NCBI RefSeq assembly: GCF_905171765.1
Contig: NC_053390.1
Span: forward strand, 577,184,471 to 577,248,470
Reading direction: 5' to 3'
DNA from: Bufo bufo
Lineage: Eukaryota; Chordata; Amphibia; Anura; Bufonidae
DNA length: 64,000 nt
Shown here: positions 1 through 12,282 of the stretch, one piece after another
Layout of the letters: every line of letters begins with the position of its first letter
How positions within the stretch are numbered: position 1 is the stretch's first letter
Notes under the pieces: generated by a model
Told to the model about the DNA's origin: nothing
Seen by the model: only the letters and a program-made list of their open reading frames with translations
Databases searched by the model: none
Position numbers and translations under genes: made by a program

Positions 1-25
1 NNNNNNNNNNNNNNNNNNNNNNNNN
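1..25. other. Assembly gap (N run)
   Basis: Undetermined bases at the window edge. The hAT-related sequence that starts at position 26 is cut by this gap, so the 3' end of hAT copy 1 is not visible. Confidence 0.99.
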
Positions 26-166
26 CTGCAAACAAATGTGGATAGGGAAATGGCTTTAAATAACATAAAATATGTAAAAATAAAAAATAATAATCTTGAT
101 CTAGGAGGACGAGGTCCATATGGAGTAGGAGCTAACACTGGTTTTTGGTTTTAATTTATTTTATTT

Positions 167-457
167 TTATTTTTTTTGTTTAAATTGGGGTACACCCCAA
201 AACATTGGGAAATATAACCTGTGATAACCCCCTCCAGTTGTGCTAAACACACGTTCAGACAATACACTGGCTGCAGGGCAGGCCAGCACCTCCAAGTCAT
301 AAAGGGCAATATCAGGCCATGTGCCCAATTTGGAGACCCAGAAGTTGCAGGGGGCAGACCCATTAGTCAGTTCGTGTAGGCGTGTGCAAACATACTGCCC
401 CACCATGTCGCACGTCCCCGTGATGTTCACGATCCAATTGGATATCTGCTCTATCAA
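167..457 (-). pseudogene. Duplicated hATC-domain remnant in the tail of hAT copy 1
   Basis: A 96-codon minus-strand reading frame matches the C-terminal dimerisation region of the hAT transposase encoded near 38100-38330, including the segments FWVSKLG and LACPAASVLSERVFSTTGG. It lies downstream of the full transposase C-terminus and ends in a different tail. The equivalent fragment, now with stops, sits at about 39617-39860 downstream of the transposase in hAT copy 2, so the duplication predates both insertions and looks like a family feature. It lacks the rest of the RNase H-like catalytic domain and is unlikely to be a functional protein. Confidence 0.8.
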
Positions 458-479
458 GCTTCGATGTTCTTTTCTGCGC

Positions 480-1019
480 CTACCATGTTGATCACTGTTA
501 GCGGCGAATTAGGGTTCCACCCCGGAGAGGGAGCGTGAGAAAAAGAGACCACATCCAAGGGAGATCAATGGATAAAATTTTATTGTGATCGAGCGGAAAT
601 GTGGGAGAAGCTATTAAAACGGAAGAATTGAAGGAAAGGAGGGGGCATGTGGCAATTACCCACTCCCGACTCGGGAAGGTAGTAACGATATATAACCATA
701 CAGGACTCTTAAGATGTGGGACAAGTTATTAAAGCAGAAGGATCGAATGAAAGGGTCAATTAAAGACGAATTTTAGAAATTCCCTGTCCCTGTCACCTAT
801 GCAGAGCAGGGGTTTTTCATCGCCAGAAATGGGTTAATGTCACCAACCAATGGAACAGATTCTTTTTCTAAATGTTGCTCCCTGTCACCTATGCATGGCA
901 AAAATGTAACAGAAATTTTTTTGAAATTTATTAACCTGTCTACTAGGTAGAGCAGGGGTCTATCACAGCCAAAAATTGTTGAATGTCACCCGAAAATGTA
1001 ACAAACAAATTTGTGTTTT
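480..1019. other. Non-coding tail of hAT copy 1
   Basis: AT-rich sequence between the duplicated hATC remnant and the tail tandem array. Parts align by eye, inverted, with 39390-39600 of hAT copy 2, for example the stretch around 510-545 against 39540-39570. No gene is seen. Confidence 0.5.
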
Positions 1020-1490
1020 TTTTTTTTACCTGTCTACTAGGTATAGCAGTGGTATATCACACCCAAAAATTGGTGTATTTCACCCAAAAATGTAACAGAC
1101 AAATTTGTGATTTTTTTTTTACCTGTCTACTTTGTAAAGCATGGGTATATCACACCCAAAAATTTGTGAATTTCACCCGAAAATGTAACAGACAAATTAG
1201 TGATTTTTTTTTTTACCTGTCTACTAGGTATAGCAGTGGTATATCACACCCAAAAATTGGTGTATTTCACCCAAAAATGTAACAGACAAATTTGTGATTT
1301 TTTTTTTACCTGTCTACTTTGTAAAGCATGGGTATATCACACCCAAAAATTTGTGAATTTCACCCGAAAATGTAACAGACAAATTAGTGATTTTTTTTTT
1401 TACCTGTCTACTAGGTAGAGCATGGGTATATCACACCCAAAAATTGGTGAATTTCACCCGAAAATGTAACAGACAAATTTGTGAAATTAC
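1020..1490. repeat. ~94-bp tandem array in the tail of hAT copy 1
   Basis: Units begin with ACCTGTCTAC at about 1027, 1120, 1214, 1308 and 1401, a spacing of 93-94 bp. Units alternate between two variants, so 1027-1213 and 1214-1400 form a repeated ~187-bp dimer. The short open frames here (983-1282 and 1200-1418) are translations of the array and not genes. A related array lies at 38680-39390 in hAT copy 2. Confidence 0.85.
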
Positions 1491-1539
1491 ATAAAAAATA
1501 TAAAAATACGTACAAATAAAAAAAAATTTTTTTGTTTTA

Positions 1540-1790
1540 TGAGGTGGAGGTCCATATGGAGTAGGAGTTTGAGGAGGCGATAGACGTAGCTGTGTAGGTG
1601 GAAGTGGCGGTGGAGGAGGACGAGGTAGCCAACACTGGTTTTTGGTTTTAATTTTAATTTTTAATTTTTATTAGGGTACACTCCAAAAGAGTGTGAAATA
1701 TCCAAAATACAACAATGAGCAATTGCGCTGTAGTATAACAATGGCTGGTTAAGGCCGGTATACATGTCTATTCTGCACAAGGTACGGACA
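1540..1790 (-). other. 3' untranslated region of the hAT copy 1 transposase
   Basis: Follows the transposase stop on the minus strand and matches the segment at 38420-38640 in copy 2. It includes a run of CCTCCTCCACC-type triplets on the minus strand that is also repeated after the second hATC remnant in both copies. Confidence 0.6.
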
Positions 1791-1816
1791 AGCCCTGTGG
1801 GATCCCTGCCTGGTTA

Positions 1817-2268
1817 ATTTTTTTTTTTTAAGCTTCTCTTTATTGAAAAGCAAAGGTAAAAAACAGCGGTCAGGTAGAACAGACATACATCTCAATGCAA
1901 ATTATGATGACACATATGGCAGGTACATAACAATTTCCATCCATTTGTTGATAACCTCATACATGTCAACAGTTATCCTTTTCCACCAGACCTTTTCTTC
2001 TCATTTTTATTTTCTTTTTTCGTACTAATAACTCCCTCAACTTTCTCCCCCCCCTCCCCTCCCCTCCCTCCCTCGTCTCAGATACTTATTCTAGGCACAT
2101 CTCCTTAGTTATGCATACATGTATCTCACATATGTGAAGTGAAATTAAGATCTAAATACACCGGTCATAATTATCCTCCCAATCTTAACACCTACGATGA
2201 ATGTCTTGTATGAATTTGATACCATATATCTGATGTTCCCAACTTCAAGTACCACTCTGTATATATAA
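1817..2268 (-). mobile_element. 5'-truncated L1-like LINE 3' end inserted in hAT copy 1
   Basis: On the minus strand this ~450-bp insert ends with an AATAAA-containing segment and a poly-A tract (poly-T at 1817-1829 on the plus strand). It carries a G-rich polypurine block (C-rich on plus, about 2041-2075), a feature of many L1 3' untranslated regions. It splits the last codons of the hAT transposase. Flanking 10-mers CTGGTTAATT (1810-1819) and CTGGTTCATT (2269-2278) look like a target-site duplication with one mismatch. No reverse transcriptase sequence remains, so the L1 label rests on the tail, the purine tract and the duplication. A SINE or processed transcript is a less likely alternative. 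Confidence 0.6.
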
Positions 2269-2282
2269 CTGGTTCATTTTAA

Positions 2283-5200
2283 TGAACGTGAGCTTGTCCA
2301 CATTGGCTGTGGACAGGCGGCTGCGCTTGTCTGTGATAACGCCCCCTGCCATGCTAAACACACGGTTTGATAGTAAGATGGCTCACTCCCTATATTCACG
2401 GATAGGTTCCAGTGTCTAATATGAATCACCCCTTCAAAATTAATGAATAAAATATACTGAAATAGACCGGCACTCAAACATATGGGTTCACGTAAGAGAC
2501 CAAGCAGATATATGATAAAAATACGATGCAATTTATTATTCAATAAAACTCATTGGCATAAAACATACATTTGTGGGATACTAAATGCGCAGTCTCCTAT
2601 ATGGGATCGTAGATAAGCTGTCTCATAAATGGAATCCGCAATGCCGCATATTAATCTGTACGTTGTTGCAGCTGCTTTGATATATACCAAGTATGGTGTG
2701 CAGGTATAAAGATGACGTCCCGCTATATTGGTAAGTCCTATTATGCTGGTAAGTCTATTTGGTAAATTTCGTAGCAATCGATCACATTATATGTATTTTA
2801 GGTACTCACTGTTTGGTAGTGCTCGTACTTGTGGAGTCCCACGTGTCAAAGCGCTTACCTCGATGTGGAATGGAGAAGGTACATACGGCAGAATATAGTT
2901 GCTCACTGAAAACATAGATCAGAGTCCCGATGAGTTACTCTTGTTCTCGCGAGATGAACTGTAGCCTTTCTTTCGTAAGTTATGTTAAAAAGGCTAAAAA
3001 TCGCAGTGAATCTTCGATCTTTTTATCGCGGAAGTAGGAAATTACCTTACTTTCGTATAGTGCTGTAGGTAAATTCGATCCACAGTGAGTCTTCACTTGT
3101 TTTATAGTAAAGGTCTTTTCGTACATATTCTTTCAACAGTGCATGGCCATGCTAAAGTACTGGACTCTTTGTGAATAAAACTTTCATTCCCAGACGCGTT
3201 TCGAAATAGATCCCTATATACCCACTGAGGAAGAAATAGGGAGCTATTTCGAAAAGCGCCTGGGACCGAAAGTTTTATTCACAAAGAGTCCAGTACTTTA
3301 GCATGGCCATGAACTGTTGAAAGAATATCTACGAAAAGACCTTCACTACAAAACGAGTGAAGACTCACTGTGGATCAAATTTACCTACGGCACTATATGA
3401 AAGTAAGGTAATTTCCTACTTCCGCGATAAAAAGATTGAAGATTCACAGCGATTTTCAGCCTTTTTAACATAACTTACGAAAGAAAGGCAACAGTTCATC
3501 TCGCGAGAACAAGAGTAACTCATCGGGGCTCCGATCTATGAGCAACTATATTCTGCCGTATGTACCTGATCCATTCCACATCAAGGTAAGCGCTTTGACA
3601 CGTGGGACGCCACAAGTACGCGCACTACCAAACAGTGAGTACCTAAAAGTCATATAATGTGATCGATTGCTACGAACTTTACCAAATAGGACTTGCCAGC
3701 ATAATAGGACTTACCAATATAGCGGGACGTCATCTTTATACCTGCACACCATACTTGGTATATATCAAAGCAGCTGCAACAACGTACAGATTAATATGCG
3801 GCATTGCGGATTCCATTTATGAGACAGCTTATCAACGATCAGATATAGGAGACTGCGCATTTAGTATCCCACATTGATGTTAATGTATGTTTTATGCCAA
3901 TGAGTTTTATTGAATAATAAATTGCATCGCATTTTTATCATATATCTGCTTGGTCTCTTACGAGAACCCATATGTTTGAGTGCTGGTCTATTTCAGTATA
4001 TTTTACGTTCAGATAATACACTGGCTACAGGGCAGGCCAGCACCTCCAAGGCTTAAAGTGCAAGCTCAGGCCATGTGCCCAATTTGGAGACCCAGAAGTT
4101 GAAGGGGGCAGGCCCGTCATTCAGTACGTGTAGGCGTGTGCACACATACTGCTCCACCATGTTGCTGAAATGCTGCCTCCTGCTAAGACGTTCCATATCA
4201 GCTGGTGGTGCTGGTTGTTATGGCATGCTGACAAAGCTTTTCCACATTTCGGCCATGCTAATCCTGCCTTCTGAGGTGCTGGCGGTGCCCCAGCTGCGTT
4301 GGCAACCTCTTCCTCCTCCTCTGCCTTCGCCTTGTGCTTCCACTGTGCCCCGGCTGTCAGGTGGGAACGCCACCAGCAGCGTGTTTACCAGCGTGCACTT
4401 GTACTCGCGCATCTTACGATCACGTTCCAGTGAGGGAATTAAGGACGGTACATTGTCCTTGTAACAGGGATCCAGCAGCGTGGCCACCCAGTAATCAGCA
4501 CAAGTTAGAATGTGGGCAACTCGGCGGTCATTGAGGAGACACTGCAGCATGTAATCGCTCATGTGTGCCAGGCTGCCCAGAGGCACCGAAAAGCTGTCCT
4601 CTGTCGGAGGTGTATCGTCTGTGTCCTCTGTATCCCCCCAGCCATGCAACAGTGAGGGCCATGAGCTGGTCTGGGTGCCACCCTGGTGTGAACATGGTTC
4701 CTCCTCCTCCATCTCCTCATCCTCCACCTCGTCATCCTCCAGAACTATACCCTGGCTGGACAATTGTGTACCTTGGGTTTGTGGGTGCAGGAACCCACCC
4801 TCGCAGCCACTTGTGAATGACTGGCGGGAAACCCTATGAAATGGTCCCTCTTCCTCTTCCTCCTCCTGTGCCACATCCTCTTCCATTATCGCCAGAAGCA
4901 TTTTTTTAAGGAGGCATAGAAGTGGGATAGTAATGCTGAGAACAGCGTTGTCGGCACTGGCCATGTTGGTGGAGTACTCGAAACAGCGCAACAAGGAACA
5001 CAGGTCTCGCATGGAGGCCCAGTCATTGGTGGTGAAGTGGTGCGTGCGTGCTGCAGCTGAAACTCCACTATCGCCTGCTGCTACTCGCACAGTCTGGCCA
5101 GCATGTGCAAGGTAGAGTTCCACCTTGTGGGCACGTCGCATATGAGGCGGTGAGCAGCAAGGCCAAAGTTACGCTGCAGCACTGACAGGCAAGGAGCAGC

Positions 5201-7172
5201 ATGGTGAGAACGCCGAAAGCGCGCACAGACGGACAGCACTTTATGCAGCAGCTCTGACATATCAGGGTAATTTTAAAGGAATCTCTGCACCACCAAATTC
5301 TGCACATGCACCAGGCAAGGGATGTGCGTCAAACCGGCTAGTCCCAGAGCTGCTACAAGATTTCGCCCATTATCGCACACCACCAGGCCGGGCTTGAGGC
5401 TCATTGGCACCAAGCACTCATCGGTCTGTTGTTCAAGGCCCGTCCACAGCTCCTGCGCGGTGTGGGGTTCGTCCCCCAAACAGATAAGTTTTAAAACTTC
5501 CTGCTGTCGTTTACCCCTGGCTGTGCTGAAGTTGATGGTGAAGGTGTTACGCTGACCGGATGAGGAGCCTGCAGAGGATGAGTAAGCAGAGTAGGAGGAG
5601 GAAGCAACAGGAGGCAAACTGAAGCGCCCTGCAATCCTCGGTGGTGGAAGGACATGCGCCAAACTGCTATCCGCCTCAGGCCCAGCCGCCACTGCATTTA
5701 CCCAGTGTGCTGTTATGGAGATTTAACGTCCATGACCGTGCTTACTGGTCCACGTATCCGTAGTGAGGTGCACCTTGCCACAGATGGCATTGCCCAGTGC
5801 ACACCTGATTTTGTCCCCCACTTGGTTGTGCAGGGAAGGGATGGCACGCCTGGAAAAGTAGTAGCAGCTAGGCACGACGTACTGTGGGACAGCCACCGCC
5901 ATAAGGCTTTTAAAATTCTCCATCTTCACCAGACGGAATGACAGCATTTCAAAGGACAGTAATTTTGAAATGCTGGCATTCAGGGCTAGGGATCGTGGGT
6001 GGGTAGAGGGGTACTTCCTCTTCCGCTCCAGTGTTTGGGAGATGAAGAGCAGAATGCTTCCGTGGGACATTGTGGAGATGCTTGGTGATCCAGATAGTGG
6101 TGTTGCTGGCAGATCCTCTGTTCGCGGGGTGGCAGGTGGCACTGTCACTCCAGAGGTGGATAAAGAGGCCGAGACTGCAGCAGAAGAGGAAGCAGGAGGA
6201 GCCAGAGACCTTTCTTGGTTTTTGAGGTGTCTACTCCACTGCAACTTGCACTTAGATGCCTGGTCATGCAGGTTGTGCTCAGGTTGAGAACATTTATTCT
6301 TCGCTTCAGGCTCTGATTGCACAGCGTGCAAACCAGCACATTGTCTGAGGAACTGCCACGCCAGGGAACTCCTTGGAGCTGGATTTGGTGTGCTCAGTCC
6401 CTGGCTGTGGTGGGCAGTAGCAGGCGTACTGTCTAGGGAACGGCCACTCCGCTTTTGCACCCTGCTCCCTCTTCTGCTGTGCTGGTGGCTCTGTGCGACC
6501 ACCGCCTCTTCCTCCGAACTACACAGGTCACTCGCATGACCTTGATTCCATGTGGGGTCGAGGACCTCATTATCCTCCACATCATCTTCCACCCAGTCTT
6601 CACCCCTGCCCTCCTTGTCGGTCTGCACACTGTGTTTCATCATCATCCGAGAAGTACTGCGATGGTCCTCCCATGTACTCATCTTGATTCATAAGTGGTT
6701 GGGCATCGGTGAACTCAATCTCTTCCACTTCTGGGGCAGGGCTAGGTGGATGGCCCTGGGAAACCCTGCTAGCAGAGTCATCAAAAAGCAGAATAGACTG
6801 CTGCATGACTTCGGGCTCAGACTGCTTGGCTGATTTACAAGGTGGTGAGGTGAAAGACTGATGGACCTCGGCTGCAGGTGCCAACTCTGATCTTTCAGGA
6901 GGAGACTGGGTGGTAGACAATGTAAAGGAACAGGAGGCACTGTCAGCAACCCAATCTACTATCGCCTGTACTTGTTCTGGCCTCACGATTCGTAGAGCCG
7001 CATTAGGCCCGACAAAATACAGCTGAAGGTTCTGTTGCCTACTCGCACCTGAGGAAGGTGTTTCACTTGTGCGTATAGCTGGCACAGATCGACCACGTCC
7101 TCTCCCTGCAACAGGAGCTCTACCAGCAGCACCACGACTGGGGCCATGTCCCTTATTTTACGCTCTCCTCAT
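2283..7172 (-). pseudogene. hAT (Ac/ZBED-type) transposase, copy 1, broken
   Basis: Cut-and-paste DNA transposase pseudogene. The minus-strand start codon is at 7172, matching 35852 in copy 2, but a TAA follows four codons later. In order: a basic/acidic N-terminal region; a BED zinc finger (VCTLCNQSLKR...CMTRH) near 6339-6240, split between frames; a central region with HLTTDTW (near 5770) and VVCDNGRN (near 5370); a 60-codon acidic linker; and the C-terminal hATC region with LACPVASVLSER near 4010-4060. The last hATC segment resumes at about 2362-2283 beyond an insertion. Frameshifts, internal stops and two insertions exclude function. It keeps about 1.3 kb of the middle that copy 2 has lost, so the two copies together cover the protein. 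Confidence 0.85.
2365..4007. mobile_element. 1.6 kb inverted-repeat (foldback) element inserted in hAT copy 1
   Basis: Sequence from about 2453 onward reappears inverted up to about 4003, giving two arms of roughly 770 bp around an axis near 3228. The arms share, for example, AATATACTGAAATAGACC at the left and its complement at the right. The insertion splits the hATC region of the transposase, with ACG at both junctions (2362-2364 and 4005-4007) as the only shared flank. Near the axis lies a CTGAGGA...GAAA motif with a 7-bp stem, in a GCGTTTCGAAA context that resembles ends of amphibian Penelope-like elements. No protein of its own is recognised. The open frames at 2550-2777 (minus) and 3659-3877 (plus) are the same sequence in the two arms. 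Confidence 0.7.
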
Positions 7173-7189
7173 ATTTCTCAAATTTAGGA

Positions 7190-8085
7190 TCTTGCCCAAA
7201 ATGTGTGTTTTTTTAATAGCAGAATAGAACAACAGTATGTAAAGGGTGTATCTCAGAATGACAAATGCAACAATGGCTGCAAAATTAAGATTTTTGCCCT
7301 AAATGGGTGTTTTTTTATTAGGAGAATAGAACAACAGTATCTAAAGGGTGTATCTCACAATGACCTATGCAGCAAAGGCTGCAAAATTAGGATTTTTGCC
7401 CTAAATGGGTGTTTTTTGAATAGCAGAATAGAACAACAGTATCTGAAGGGTGTATCTCACACGTACAGATGCAGACAAGGCCGCAAATTAAGATTTTTGC
7501 CCAAAATGAGTGTTTTTTTAATACCAGAATAGCACAGCAGTATGTAAAGGGTATATCTCACAATAAGAGATTCAGCAAAGGCTGCAAAATTAAGATTTTT
7601 GCCCTAAATGGGTGTTTTTTAAATAACAGAATAGCACAGCAGTATCTAAAGCGTGTATCTCACACGGACAGATGCAGACAAGGCCACAAATTAAGTATTT
7701 TGCCGTAAATGGGTGTTTTTTGGATAACAGAATATGACAGCAGTATACGCTTGAATTTCACACGTACAGATGCAGCAAGGGCTGTTAAATTGAGTATTTT
7801 GCCCAAAAAGGGTGTTTTTTAAAACCCAGAAAATAATTGAAGTATTTCAAGCTTATTTTAACAATAACAGATGCAGCAAAGGCTGCAATATTAAGTACTT
7901 TGCACAAAAAGGGTGTTTTTTTTTTAAATAACAGAATATGACAGCAGTATATAACGCTAGAATTTCACACGTACAGATGCAGCAAGGGCTGTAAAATTGA
8001 GTATTTTGCCCAAAAAGGGTGTTTTTTAAAACCCAGAAAATTATAGCTGTATTTCTAGCCTAAAGTGCACACTGACTAATGCTGC
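7190..8085. repeat. ~100-bp tandem array in the leader of hAT copy 1
   Basis: Each unit carries GGGTGTTTTTT followed by GCAGAATAG-like and GTGTATCTCACA-like segments. Units start near 7199, 7304, 7408, 7505, 7610, 7708, 7810, 7910 and 8018. They lie just upstream of the transposase on the minus strand. The last unit before the start codon matches the sequence immediately upstream of the copy 2 start (35775-35850). The open frames at 7203-7708 are repeat translations. Confidence 0.85.
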
Positions 8086-8099
8086 AAAGGCACCAGATG

Positions 8100-8568
8100 T
8101 AGTAAACTGCACCAGATGTAGATATACCTGCTTCCACAAAATACTGACTAAGGGTTTCGATATATCTGTTTTCACCAAATAATGATTGAAGGGTGCGATA
8201 TACCTACTTCCACAAAATAATGTATAAGGGGTTTGATATGTCTGCTTCCACAAAATACTGATTGACAGCTGCGATTTACCTGCTTCTACAAAATCATAAT
8301 TCAGGGGTTCGATATACCTGTTTCCACCAAATATTGATTGAGGGCTAAGATATATCTACTGATTGTAGACTGCGATATACCTGCTTCCACAAAATACTGA
8401 TTAGTGGTTTGATATACCTGCTTCCTTGAAATCATTATTGAGGGCTGCGATATACCTGCTACCACAAAATACTGATTAAAAGGTTCCATATACCTGTTTG
8501 CACCAAATATTAATTGAGGCCTACGAGATACCTGCTTCAACAAAACACTGATTAAGGGGTATGATATA
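8100..8568. repeat. ~60-bp tandem array, left part (hAT leader)
   Basis: Degenerate units of the form CTGCTTCCACAAAATACTGA plus an alternating tail (AAGGGGTTTGATATAC or GAGGGCTGCGATATAC). The array continues after the LTR retrotransposon at 13839-14310, so it was one block before that insertion. No coding capacity. Confidence 0.85.
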
Positions 8569-8573
8569 CCTTC

Positions 8574-9031
8574 TGTCACGGAACCATGAACCAGACGTAC
8601 AACAAGAGATAAGGGAAAATAAGAAGGCTTTATTGAAAATAAAGCTGTAAAGCAAAAGTCCAAACGGATTGTGAAACCGAAGCAGAGTCTTTGAGAGGCC
8701 AGGGGTCAGGAACCAGAAGGGTAGTCAGACGAAGCCAGGATCAGGAACCAGCAGGGTAGTCAGACGAAGCCAGGATCAGGAACCAGCAGGGTAGTCAGAC
8801 GAAGCCAGGATCAGGAACCAGAAGCAGCAGCAGTCTTAGAAGCATGTGAACACAGGAGGACCAAGCAAGGAACTGAAGCCACAGACCTCCTATATATATG
8901 AGCTTGGCATCCAGCTCCTCCCAGTGGGAAGGAGGAGCCGCAGGGTGGAAGGCTACAAGAAACCCAGAAACCAAGATGGCCGCCAGCACATGTTAAACGA
9001 AGGAGAACAGCAAGAAGGTAAGACCATGACA
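8574..9031 (-). repeat. 3' LTR of the Sushi-like element
   Basis: 458 bp, starting TGTCACGG and ending ATGACA on the plus strand. It contains about three tandem ~36-bp units (GTAGTCAGACGAAGCCAGGA) at 8700-8820. A TATATATAT lies at 8891-8899 and an AATAAA (minus) at 8629-8634. The purine run GGGGGAGG (minus, 9035-9042) directly abuts this LTR and overlaps the end of pol; it is the likely polypurine tract. Confidence 0.93.
8629..8634 (-). terminator. Polyadenylation signal AATAAA in the 3' LTR
   Basis: AATAAA on the minus strand, downstream of the LTR TATA box in transcript order. The same hexamer occurs in the 5' LTR at 13431-13436. Confidence 0.6.
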
Positions 9032-9042
9032 GTACCTCCCCC

Positions 9043-12000
9043 TCAAGGGCCCCTCCTCCGCGGAGCAAAAAACGGTTTCTGAGGGAAGCGTGCGTGGAAG
9101 GCTCGGAGCAAGGCAGGAGCATGGACATCTGCGGAGGGAACCCAGGAACGCTCCTCTGGACCATAACCACGCCAATGGACCAAAAACTGCACCCGACCGC
9201 GGACCAGGCGTGAGTCCAGGATATTGCTCACCTCATACTCCTCACGATTGCCCACTCGGACCGGACGAGGCCGAGGAACCGAGGAAGTGAAACGATTACA
9301 CACCAGTGGCTTCAACAGGGAGACATGAAACACGTTAGAGATCCGCATGCCAGGAGGAAGCGCAAGGGCATAGGCTACCGGGTTTACCCTGCGAAGCACT
9401 CGGAAGGGACCAACAAAGCGAGGCGCCAGCTTGGGAGTGGGCACTCGAAGGTTGAGGTTGCGGGTGGACAACCATACACGGTCTCCGACCTGGTAGGAAG
9501 GAGCAGGCGCTCGTCTGCGATCAGCCTGGAGTCTCTGGCGCTGCGCAGAGGCCTCAAGGGACTTCTGGATCTGTACCCAAGAAGCACGTAGGACGGAAAG
9601 GTGATCCTCCACAGCCGGAATATCCTGGGGAGAGAATACCTCCGGTAACACGGCAGGTTGGAACCCATAATTGGCCATGAAGGGAGACGTCCCAGAGGAA
9701 GAGTTCACCGCCGTGTTCCTGGCAAACTCAGCCCAAGGCAGGAGGTCAACCCAATTGTCTTGGTGATCGGAGACATAGCAACGAAGGAATTGCTCCAAGG
9801 CCTGATTGGATCGTTCTGCGGCCCCATTGGACTGAGGGTGGTAGGCCGAGGAGAAGGAGAGATGAATCCCCAACTGGGAGCAAAAGGCGCGCCAGAACCT
9901 GGACACAAACTGACTCCCCCGATCCGACACAATCTCCTTGGGCAAACCGTGCAACCGGAAGAACTCCCTGGCAAAAATCGTGGCCAACTCTTGTGCAGAG
10001 GGTAACTTCTTGAGAGGAACACAGTGGCACATTTTGGAAAACCGATCCACAATCATGAGAATGACCGTATGGCCTCGGGATGCAGGGAGGTCCACAATGA
10101 AATCCATCCCCAGGTGTGACCATGGGCGCTCCCCGGTGGCTATGGGTTGCAGAAGGCCCAACGGAAGGTGCCGAGGGGACTTACTCTGGGCACAAACGGA
10201 GCATGCCGCTACATATGCGGCGATGTCGGAACGTAGGGAAGGCCACCAGAACAGACGTGAAACAGCCCAGGACAGCTGATTCTTTCCAGGATGACCCGTG
10301 GTCTTGGAGTTATGGTAGGTTCGCAACAACCGAGTGCGCAACTCCTCAGGCACAAAACATCTGCCGTTGGGTCTCCCAGAGGGAGCACCAGATTGAGCCG
10401 CCAAAATCTGCTCACCCAGGGGAGAGGTCAGGCTGGTGCGAATGGCGGCCAGGATCTGATTCGGAGGTATGACCGAAGTCGGAATCGACTCCTCCCTGGA
10501 CAGCTCGGAGTACTGCCGTGATAGGGCATCCGCCCTGATGTTCTTGGAACCGGGTAGGTAGGAGACCACGTAATTAAAACGTGACAAGAACAGAGCCCAT
10601 CTGGCCTGACGTGGTGTCAATCTCTTGGCCTCAGAAAGGTAGGTCAGATTCTTATGGTCCGTCAGGATGAGAACCGGAACCACCGAACCCTCGAGCAAGT
10701 GCCTCCATTCTTTAAGGGCCTGCACGATGGCCAATAACTCCCTGTCACCAATCTGATAGTTGCACTCCGCGGAAGACAGTTTCCGGGAGTAAAACCCACA
10801 AGGAAGCAGAGGACCCTCTGGTGTTCTACGCTGAGACAGAAGGGCGCCTACTCCCGTCTCAGACGCGTCCACCTCGAGGACAAAGGGCAACCCAGGGTTG
10901 GGATGCGACAGAATCGGAGCCGACACAAAAGCGGACTTTAGGGCCTCAAAAGCTCGGATGGCCTCGAGCGGCCAGACCTGGGAATTACTGCCCTTCCTGG
11001 TCAGATCCGTGAGAGGCTTGGCCAGCATGGAAAAGTCCCTGATGAACTTCCGATAATAATTGGCGAAGCCCAAAAAGCGCTGCAGGGAACGAAGACCACT
11101 GGGCTGGGGCCACTGTAAGACAGCCGAAACCTTCTCAGGATCCATGGAGAACCCCTCAGCGGAAATGATGTAACCTAAGAAGGTTACCTGGGATCAGTGA
11201 AATTCGCATTTCTCAAGCTTACCGAACAGCTTGTTCTCTCGTAACCGTTGCAACACTCGTCTGACATCCAGAATGTGGGCCTCCATGGATTCAGAATATA
11301 CCAAGATGTCATCCAAATAGACCACCACACACTGCTGCAACAGGTCACGGAAAACATCGTTGATGAATTCCTGAAAGACTGCGGGCGCATTGCACAACCC
11401 AAAGGGCATAACCAAGGATTCATAATGACCGGTCCTGGTGTTAAACGCGGTCTTCCACTCATCGCCCGCCTTGATCCTTACCAGGTTATATGCCGCCCTC
11501 AGGTCGAGTTTGGTAAAGACCGTGGCCCCTTTAAGGCGATCGAACAGCTCGGAAATCAAGGGTATCGGGTAAGCGTTCTTGATCGTGATGCGATTGAGAC
11601 CCCTGTAATCGATGCAAGGCCTCAACTCACCGCCCTTCTTTTTCACAAAGAAAAATCCAGCCCCTGCCGGGGACGAGGATTTGCGAATGTGTCCGCGTGA
11701 AAGCGCCTCCCTCACGTACTCCTCCATGGCCTCATTCTCCGCTACCGACAGTGGATAGACTTTGCCACGAGGAGGAACGGCACCAGGTTGTAACTCTATG
11801 GCACAATCGTATGGGCGGTGCGGAGGTAGGGCAACCGCGCGCACCTTATCGAATACATCCCGGTACTCCTCGTATTCAGGAGGCAACAGAGAGTCCGAGG
11901 AAGTACACAGCAACTTGACAGACCCATGGATGCAACTAGCCCCACACTGCGGTGACCACGAGAGGATCTCGGCCGATCTCCAATCGAAAGTCGGATTATG

Positions 12001-12282
12001 CTTCTGGAGCCAGGGGTACCCCAAGACCACCGAGTAGTGTGGAGACGAAATAACCTGGAGGCAGACCGACTCTCTGTGAACGGCACCAATGGCTATCCCC
12101 ACTGGAAGGGTCTCATGAGTCACGTGTGGCGGCAGAAGGGGTCTGCCGTCTATCGCCTCAAGAGCCAGTGGGGAACCTCGAGCCTGCAGAGGAATGGAAT
12201 TGGCGGCAGCGAACACACTATCAATGAACAAACCACCAGCACCAGAGTCCACCAACGCCTGGGCCGTCACCGAGCCCCCGAC
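9043..12282 (-). pseudogene. pol: Pol of the Sushi-like element (protease-RT-RNase H-integrase-chromodomain), one internal stop
   Basis: Polyprotein for reverse transcription and integration. In order on the minus strand: aspartic protease motif VDSGAGG just after the gag stop; reverse transcriptase with FTKLDLRAAYNLVRI and the catalytic YLDDILVY; RNase H with FVLEVDASE and LTDHKNLTYL; integrase zinc-binding HHCC (H...H...CSVC); catalytic core with MDFIVDLP, VSDRGSQF and the E of QSNGAAERSNQ; and a C-terminal chromodomain with FLVHWRGYGPEERSWVP. The frame is open from the gag stop to 9043 except for TGA at 11194-11196, probably a CGA-to-TGA change between the RT fingers/palm and thumb. Length (about 1079 codons) is normal. 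The final TGA overlaps the polypurine tract. Confidence 0.92.

Noticed and set aside
983..1418. Phenylalanine-rich repeats in an open frame
   Set aside because: Poly-T runs of the hAT tail array; no gene.
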